In this document: positions 1 to 4,187 of the stretch, piece by piece
How the letters are laid out: the number at the start of each line of letters is the position of its first letter
How positions within the stretch are numbered: position 1 is the first letter of the stretch
Assembly (NCBI GenBank): GCA_900546215.1
Contig: URCD01000119.1
Span: forward strand, 1 to 6,435
Length of the DNA: 6,435 nt
DNA from: an uncultured Eubacteriales bacterium
GTDB taxonomy: Bacteria; Bacillota; Clostridia; Lachnospirales; Anaerotignaceae
Direction: 5' to 3'
Translations under genes and position numbers: made by a program
Notes under the pieces: model-generated
Databases searched by the model: none
Told to the model about the DNA's origin: nothing
Seen by the model: the letters and a program-made list of their open reading frames with translations, nothing else

Positions 1-746
1 GTGCCGTACCAAATAATATTTACGTCATCCGGAAGTCCATATTCCTTTTCTCTGCCGTTTAGCTTTGAGAGCATTTCATCATCGCCGTTAAGAACTGCAA
101 AGCCGCCCTTTCTTATATGAGGAAGCATTTCACATTTTGCTTTTAAAATTCCCTCTCTTGATCCCAAATTCTCTATATGAGAAACTCCTACATTAGTTAT
201 TACGCCTATATGAGGTGTCACGGCTTCGGCAAGAACATCTATCTCTCCCCTATGGTTCATACCCATTTCAACAACAGCGGCAGTATGCCCTTTATCAAGG
301 GAAAAAAGCGTAATAGGCACTCCAATGTCGTTATTAAAGTTTCCGTTGGTTTTAAGAACATTATATTTTTCAGAAAGAACTCCTGCAATTATGTCTTTTG
401 TAGTTGTCTTGCCCACACTGCCCGTAACAGCCGTAAATGGTATATCAAATAAATTTCTGTATCCGCCGGCAATCTTTAACAGAGCTTTTCTCGTGTCATC
501 AACAAGTATAAGTCCCCTGCCCTCCGGTACGGTAATTTCCTGTTCGCTAAGTACGCATACAGCTCCCTTTTCCCATGCCGTTTCTATAAAGCTGTGTCCG
601 TCAAACCTTTCGCCTCTTATAGCCGCAAACAGGCTTCCCTCTTTTACCGCTCTGGAGTCCGTTGTTATATATGTAATTTCATTGCTGCTTCCCAAAAGCT
701 TTCCGCCGCAGAACTCGGCGGCCTGCTTAGCTGTTATAGCTGTCAT
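1..746 (-). CDS. murF: MurF, UDP-MurNAc-tripeptide--D-Ala-D-Ala ligase (partial, C-terminus outside window)
   Basis: Cytoplasmic ATP-dependent ligase that adds D-alanyl-D-alanine to UDP-MurNAc-tripeptide, the last cytoplasmic step in making the peptidoglycan precursor. I translated this frame by hand: it is open for 248 codons from ATG at 746 and runs off the left edge, so roughly the last 200 residues of a usual MurF of about 450 are missing. Visible in order: the Mur N-terminal domain with DSR at residues 30-32 and RGERFDGH at 44-51; the ATP P-loop TGSVGKTTTKD at 108-118, whose ending is typical of MurF; the MurF signature around KTNGNFNNDIGVP at 132-144; EMGMNHRGEI at 160-169; and SHIENLGS at 209-216. 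The start is supported by AAGGAG six bases upstream. The gene follows murE by ten bases, so both are almost certainly on one transcript. No frameshift or missing motif is seen in the visible part. Identification is from family motifs and is firm. Confidence 0.96.
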   Translation of the reverse strand, partial: MTAITAKQAAEFCGGKLLGSSNEITYITTDSRAVKEGSLFAAIRGERFDGHSFIETAWEKGAVCVLSEQEITVPEGRGLILVDDTRKALLKIAGGYRNLFDIPFTAVTGSVGKTTTKDIIAGVLSEKYNVLKTNGNFNNDIGVPITLFSLDKGHTAAVVEMGMNHRGEIDVLAEAVTPHIGVITNVGVSHIENLGSREGILKAKCEMLPHIRKGGFAVLNGDDEMLSKLNGREKEYGLPDDVNIIWYG

Positions 747-752
747 TTTTAT

Positions 753-758
753 CTCCTT
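753..758 (-). promoter_or_regulatory. murF ribosome binding site, overlapping the murE stop
   Basis: The minus strand reads TAAGGAGATAAAAATG. AAGGAG at 758-753 lies six bases before the murF ATG, and the murE stop TAA (759-757) shares its two A bases with this site. Ribosomes ending murE therefore stop directly on the murF initiation site, an arrangement that favours translational coupling of the two ligases. The coupling is inference; the overlap is seen directly. Confidence 0.85.
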
Positions 759-2211
759 ATGCGTTTTCAAATGCCTTTTTTACTTCCTCAACATCATCAA
801 AATGAATTGTTTTATCGGCAAATATCTGATAATCCTCATGTCCTTTACCTGCTATTATTACTACATCATCTTTTCTTGCCATTCTGATTGCTTCATTAAT
901 AGCTTCTCTTCTATCCACGATTTTATGATAGGGACATTTTGTAGGAATCATTCCGACTTCCACATCATCCAGTATTGACGCCGGATTTTCTGTTCTTGGA
1001 TTATCACTTGTAATTATTGCAAAATCAGAAAGCTTTCCTACTATTTCTGCCATAATTGGTCTCTTTGTTCTGTCACGGTCTCCTCCGCAGCCAAAAACTG
1101 TAATTATTCTGCCCTTTGCAAATTCATGGGCCGTTTCAAGAATATTTTCAAGCCCATCAGGAGTATGTGCATAATCGACAATAGCCGTAATCCCTAAATT
1201 ATTTGGAACCGACTGAAATCTTCCGGGCACTCCCTCATTAAGAGAAAGGCCTTTTAAAATATCTTCCATTTTAATACCGTTTAAAAGGCAGGCTCCTATT
1301 GCACCGAGAGAATTATATATACTGAATCTTCCGGGTATATTAAGCTTAACAGGATACTGTCTGCCCTCATAATCAAGCGTATAGCTTACACCCTCGGCTG
1401 TAACAGAAATATTTTCAGCACGAAGGTCAGCACTTTCACTTTCAATGCCGGTTGTCATAACTAAACCTTTTGCGACGCTCCTCATGTAAGCTCCTGCGGC
1501 GTCGTCTATATTAATTACCGCTTTTTCTGCCATAGAAAAAAGTATTCCCTTGGCTTTCATATAATTTTCCATAGTTTTATGGTAATCAAGGTGATCCTGC
1601 GTAAGATTTGTAAAAATCGCAGTTGAATATTTTACTCCTGTAACTCTGTCAAGCGCTAGCGAATGGCTTGAAACCTCCATAACGGCAAAGGATACGCCTT
1701 CACCCGACATTTCAGAAAAGAGTTCCTGAAGCTCAAGGCTTTCAGGTGTTGTTCTGTCCGCATGCAGAGTACGTTTTCCTATCATATTTCCTATTGTTCC
1801 AATGACGCCTGTTTTATATCCGAGACTATCCAGAATTGTTTTTATCAAATATGTCGTAGTAGTCTTTCCGTTTGTACCTGTTACACCAATAACATTAATT
1901 TTTTCAGACGGATTATCGTAATAAGCCGCTGAAATCAGCGCAAGAGCCTTTCTTGTATTTTCAGTTATTACAATTGCCGCCCCGCTGTTTTCCATGCCCT
2001 CAGCCATATGTTCAGCTACAATTACTGAAGCGCCCTTTTCAATGGCAGATTTTGCATATTTATGTCCGTCTGTCTGAAAGCCTGTAATGCATACGAACAG
2101 GTCTCCTCTGCCAACTTTTCTGGAATCATATTGTACGGCATTTACTTCTGTATCAGCACAGCCCTGTACTATTTTACAATTTATATTTTTAATCAGCTGT
2201 CCAAGTTTCAA
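757..2211 (-). CDS. murE: MurE, UDP-MurNAc-tripeptide synthetase, meso-diaminopimelate type
   Basis: Cytoplasmic ligase that adds the third stem-peptide residue to UDP-MurNAc-L-Ala-D-Glu. With a start at TTG 2211 the protein has 484 residues, normal for the family. Numbering from that start, the N-terminal domain carries DSR at 29-31 and the FxTDGHKY-like region near 45-52. The ATP P-loop TGTNGKTTT is at 111-119 and RTTPESLELQ at 153-162. The lysine of YMKAKG (about 221) fits the carbamylated lysine of Mur ligases. DYAHTPDGL is near 346-354, GCGGDRDRTKRP near 374-385, DNPR at 403-406 and GKGHEDYQ near 455-462. DNPR is the known determinant for meso-diaminopimelate rather than lysine. Start choice: an in-frame TAG at 2226-2224 limits the frame to TTG at 2217 or TTG at 2211. 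The AGGAGG at 2225-2220 is only two bases from the first but eight from the second, and a protein beginning MKLGQL also looks like other MurE N-termini. A promoter lies just upstream. Confidence 0.96.
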   Translation of the reverse strand: MKLGQLIKNINCKIVQGCADTEVNAVQYDSRKVGRGDLFVCITGFQTDGHKYAKSAIEKGASVIVAEHMAEGMENSGAAIVITENTRKALALISAAYYDNPSEKINVIGVTGTNGKTTTTYLIKTILDSLGYKTGVIGTIGNMIGKRTLHADRTTPESLELQELFSEMSGEGVSFAVMEVSSHSLALDRVTGVKYSTAIFTNLTQDHLDYHKTMENYMKAKGILFSMAEKAVINIDDAAGAYMRSVAKGLVMTTGIESESADLRAENISVTAEGVSYTLDYEGRQYPVKLNIPGRFSIYNSLGAIGACLLNGIKMEDILKGLSLNEGVPGRFQSVPNNLGITAIVDYAHTPDGLENILETAHEFAKGRIITVFGCGGDRDRTKRPIMAEIVGKLSDFAIITSDNPRTENPASILDDVEVGMIPTKCPYHKIVDRREAINEAIRMARKDDVVIIAGKGHEDYQIFADKTIHFDDVEEVKKAFENA

Positions 2212-2219
2212 GGCCAAAA

Positions 2220-2225
2220 CCTCCT
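2220..2225 (-). promoter_or_regulatory. murE ribosome binding site (decides the TTG start)
   Basis: The minus strand carries a full AGGAGG here, the strongest ribosome site in the window. Its distance is eight bases to the TTG at 2211 and two bases to the TTG at 2217. The first spacing is normal and the second too short, so this site argues for the downstream TTG. The strong site may compensate for the weak start codon. Confidence 0.85.
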
Positions 2226-2252
2226 AAATAAACCAGTTTCTATAACTAATTG

Positions 2253-2281
2253 ATTATATCACAGGCATAGTTTGATGTAAA
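2253..2281 (-). promoter_or_regulatory. Extended -10 sigma-A promoter for murE-murF
   Basis: In the 90-base gap before murE the minus strand has TTTACA at 2281-2276 (five of six matches to the -35 consensus), a spacer of exactly 17 bases, and a perfect TATAAT at 2258-2253 preceded by TGA, which makes the TGn extended -10. The predicted transcript start is near 2246, giving a leader of about 35 bases that contains the AGGAGG. This is a near-ideal housekeeping promoter, so murE and murF can be transcribed without the upstream PBP genes. No terminator-like hairpin was seen between the SpoVD-like gene and this promoter, so readthrough from upstream is also likely. Confidence 0.85.
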
Positions 2282-2301
2282 TAACTGTCCTGCCTTAAAA
2301 T

Positions 2302-4059
2302 TCACTCTGAAACTGCAGTTTTCTCTATATTAAGATAAGGAAGTATATTTGAGAGAAGGTCTTTCATAACAGGTCCGGCAACAGTTCCTCCATAGTATAC
2401 ACCCTGAGGCTCATCAATAAGAACCAGCGCCATAACCTGCGGGTCATTTGCGGGAGCGAATGACATAAAGCTGGCTATATATTTACCGCTTCCTCTTGGA
2501 AGCTTCTGGCTTGTAGCCGTTTTGCCGCCTATCCGGTATCCCTCTACCTGAGCCTTATTTCCTGAACCCTCAGCTACAACAGATTCAAGTATTTCACGCA
2601 TAGTCGCACTTGTTTCTGCACTTATTGCCGTTCCATCCTCCGGCCAATCAAATGTTTTAACTGTAAATCCATTATCATCTATCGTTTTAACAGCAAAATG
2701 CGGAGTTATAAGCCTTCCCCCATTTACAACTGCTGCCGCCGCCCTTAAAAGCTGTATTGGAGTTATCTGGAATGTCTGCCCAAAGCTCATGGTAGCAAGC
2801 TCTACAGGTCCGATGTCCTCTTTTTTATGAAGTATACCTACAGCTTCTCCGTTAAGGTCAATTCCTGTCTTTTCGTCAAAGCCAAATCTAAGCATATATT
2901 CGTGGAATGTTTCTGCTCCTATTCTTTCCGCAACCTGCATGAATACAGGGTTGCATGAGTTCTGAACGCCCTGCACAAATGTCTGCGTTCCATGTGACCT
3001 GGGAAATCTCCAGCATTTTATCTGTCTTCCCCCAACGGTTAGCGAGCCTGAACAGTTAAACGTGCTTTCCGGAGTTATTACGCCTTCCTCAAGTCCTGCT
3101 GAAGCTGTTACTATTTTAAATGTACTTCCAGGCTCATATGTATCATTTATCGCTTTATTTCTCCACATTTGGTTCAGATAATTGTTCTTTTCTTCAGCCG
3201 TAAATGTATCCCACATTGCGGCCAGTTCTTCATTATTTATTGTAAACGGGTCATTTAAGTCAAACGATGGGTAATTAGCCATCGCATACAGTTCTCCATT
3301 TTGAGGGTTCATTACTATTATAAGTCCGCTTTTTGCTCCTTTAGCCTCCACTGCAGCCTGAATTTCCTGTTCTGCATACTGTTGTATCACCACATCAATA
3401 CTTGTAACAAGGTTATCTCCATTAACTGGCTCCACTCGTTCTTCCGCATCGCTGACTCGCAGCCCCTTTGAGTCTGTCTGCGTAAGTATCTTTCCTGCCT
3501 GTCCTTTAAGATAATCCTCATATTTGCTTTCAAGTCCAATTATCCCCTGATTATCCTTTCCAACGAAGCCAATAACGTTGGCTGCCAAGGTTGAGTATGG
3601 ATATGTACGTTCAACATCTTCGTCAATCATAACACCAGGCAGGTCAAGAGCACGTATTTTAGCGGCCGTTTCATTATCAACCTTTGTTTTAATGCGTTTA
3701 AGCGCAACCCGTTCCTGAATATCCTCCAATACGTCATTATAATCCAATTCCAGTATCTCAGAAAGTGCCTTTGCCGTTTCCTCCTGGTTTTCCACCTGGG
3801 CATGTATAACTGATACCGCGCTTACCGATTCGGTAACAGCCATACCTACGCCGTTTCTGTCAAGTATGCTGCCCCTTTTGGGGGTAATGAGTCTGTCCCT
3901 TGTCTGCTGTTCATAGGCCTGGGACTGATACTCATCAGCCTTTGTAAGCATCAGGTATCCTACTCTAAAACTTAAAACAACTAGGGCTGCCATAAATACC
4001 GCTAGAGCTATGAAAAGGCGCTTTTTGCCTCTGAATGTCAATTTATCCACAACAATCAT
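2302..4059 (-). CDS. spoVD: Class B penicillin-binding protein, SpoVD-like, without PASTA domains
   Basis: Membrane-anchored DD-transpeptidase that cross-links peptidoglycan outside the membrane; 585 residues. A basic cytoplasmic start (RGKKR at 10-14) is followed by one membrane segment at about 15-37, then the class B N-terminal (dimerisation) domain beginning at KRGSILDRNG (61-70), and the transpeptidase domain from about 240. Active-site motifs: STFK at 312-315 with nucleophile Ser312, SCN at 368-370, and the third motif as KTA at 513-515 in place of the usual KTG. Cys349 and Cys369 lie 37 and 57 residues after the nucleophile, close to the redox cysteines described for B. subtilis SpoVD. 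The protein ends soon after the transpeptidase domain. It is named SpoVD from its place between a PBP2B-like gene and murE; unlike B. subtilis SpoVD it has no PASTA domain, and a vegetative role is possible. The ribosome site is weak: ACGGGA touches the ATG, and GTG at 4050, nine bases away, is an alternative start. Confidence 0.88.
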   Translation of the reverse strand: MIVVDKLTFRGKKRLFIALAVFMAALVVLSFRVGYLMLTKADEYQSQAYEQQTRDRLITPKRGSILDRNGVGMAVTESVSAVSVIHAQVENQEETAKALSEILELDYNDVLEDIQERVALKRIKTKVDNETAAKIRALDLPGVMIDEDVERTYPYSTLAANVIGFVGKDNQGIIGLESKYEDYLKGQAGKILTQTDSKGLRVSDAEERVEPVNGDNLVTSIDVVIQQYAEQEIQAAVEAKGAKSGLIIVMNPQNGELYAMANYPSFDLNDPFTINNEELAAMWDTFTAEEKNNYLNQMWRNKAINDTYEPGSTFKIVTASAGLEEGVITPESTFNCSGSLTVGGRQIKCWRFPRSHGTQTFVQGVQNSCNPVFMQVAERIGAETFHEYMLRFGFDEKTGIDLNGEAVGILHKKEDIGPVELATMSFGQTFQITPIQLLRAAAAVVNGGRLITPHFAVKTIDDNGFTVKTFDWPEDGTAISAETSATMREILESVVAEGSGNKAQVEGYRIGGKTATSQKLPRGSGKYIASFMSFAPANDPQVMALVLIDEPQGVYYGGTVAGPVMKDLLSNILPYLNIEKTAVSE

Positions 4060-4080
4060 TCCCGTAAAATAATCTTATTA

Positions 4081-4107
4081 AATATATGAAATAAATACCG
4101 GGCTTAT
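4081..4107 (-). promoter_or_regulatory. Candidate promoter of the SpoVD-like gene (possibly sigma-E type)
   Basis: In the AT-rich leader the minus strand has ATA at 4107-4105, sixteen bases, then CATATATT at 4088-4081. This resembles the sigma-E pattern ATA-N16-18-cATAcanT known from B. subtilis, the regulator of spoVD there. An overlapping sigma-A reading, TTTACA at 4112-4107 with a poor -10 (TCATAT at 17 or CATATA at 18 bases), is also possible. The predicted leader would be only about 14 bases. AT-rich DNA gives such matches easily, so this is a weak call supported mainly by position after a terminator. Confidence 0.25.
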
Positions 4108-4146
4108 GTAAATAAAAATATGACACCCTAGGAGCACATATAATAT

Positions 4147-4184
4147 AAAAAGCGTTAAGGCTGATTGCTCCCTTAACGCTTTTT
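4147..4184 (-). terminator. Bidirectional intrinsic terminator between the two PBP genes
   Basis: AGCGTTAAGG at 4151-4160 and CCTTAACGCT at 4171-4180 form a perfect ten-pair stem with a ten-base loop, extended by four A-T pairs (4147-4150 with 4181-4184). On the minus strand the stem is followed by TTTTTATATTA, and on the plus strand by TTTTTTAATTA starting in the stem, so it can terminate in both directions. It begins right after the stop codon of the PASTA-type PBP (4190-4188), as expected for the end of that transcript. The remaining gap down to 4060 holds no gene. Confidence 0.9.
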
Positions 4185-4187
4185 TAA

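Noticed and set aside
177..978. Three plus-strand open frames of 91, 217 and 97 codons
   Set aside because: They lie antisense to murF and the end of murE, show no recognisable domain or ribosome site, and their composition is what a complement of coding DNA gives.
2062..2253. Plus-strand open frame of 63 codons over the murE start
   Set aside because: It is antisense to the murE 5' end and promoter, with no family resemblance.
4123..4140. CCTAGG-centred sequence after the terminator as an operator palindrome
   Set aside because: Only the central six bases are symmetrical; the flanks do not pair, and such a six-base palindrome is expected by chance.
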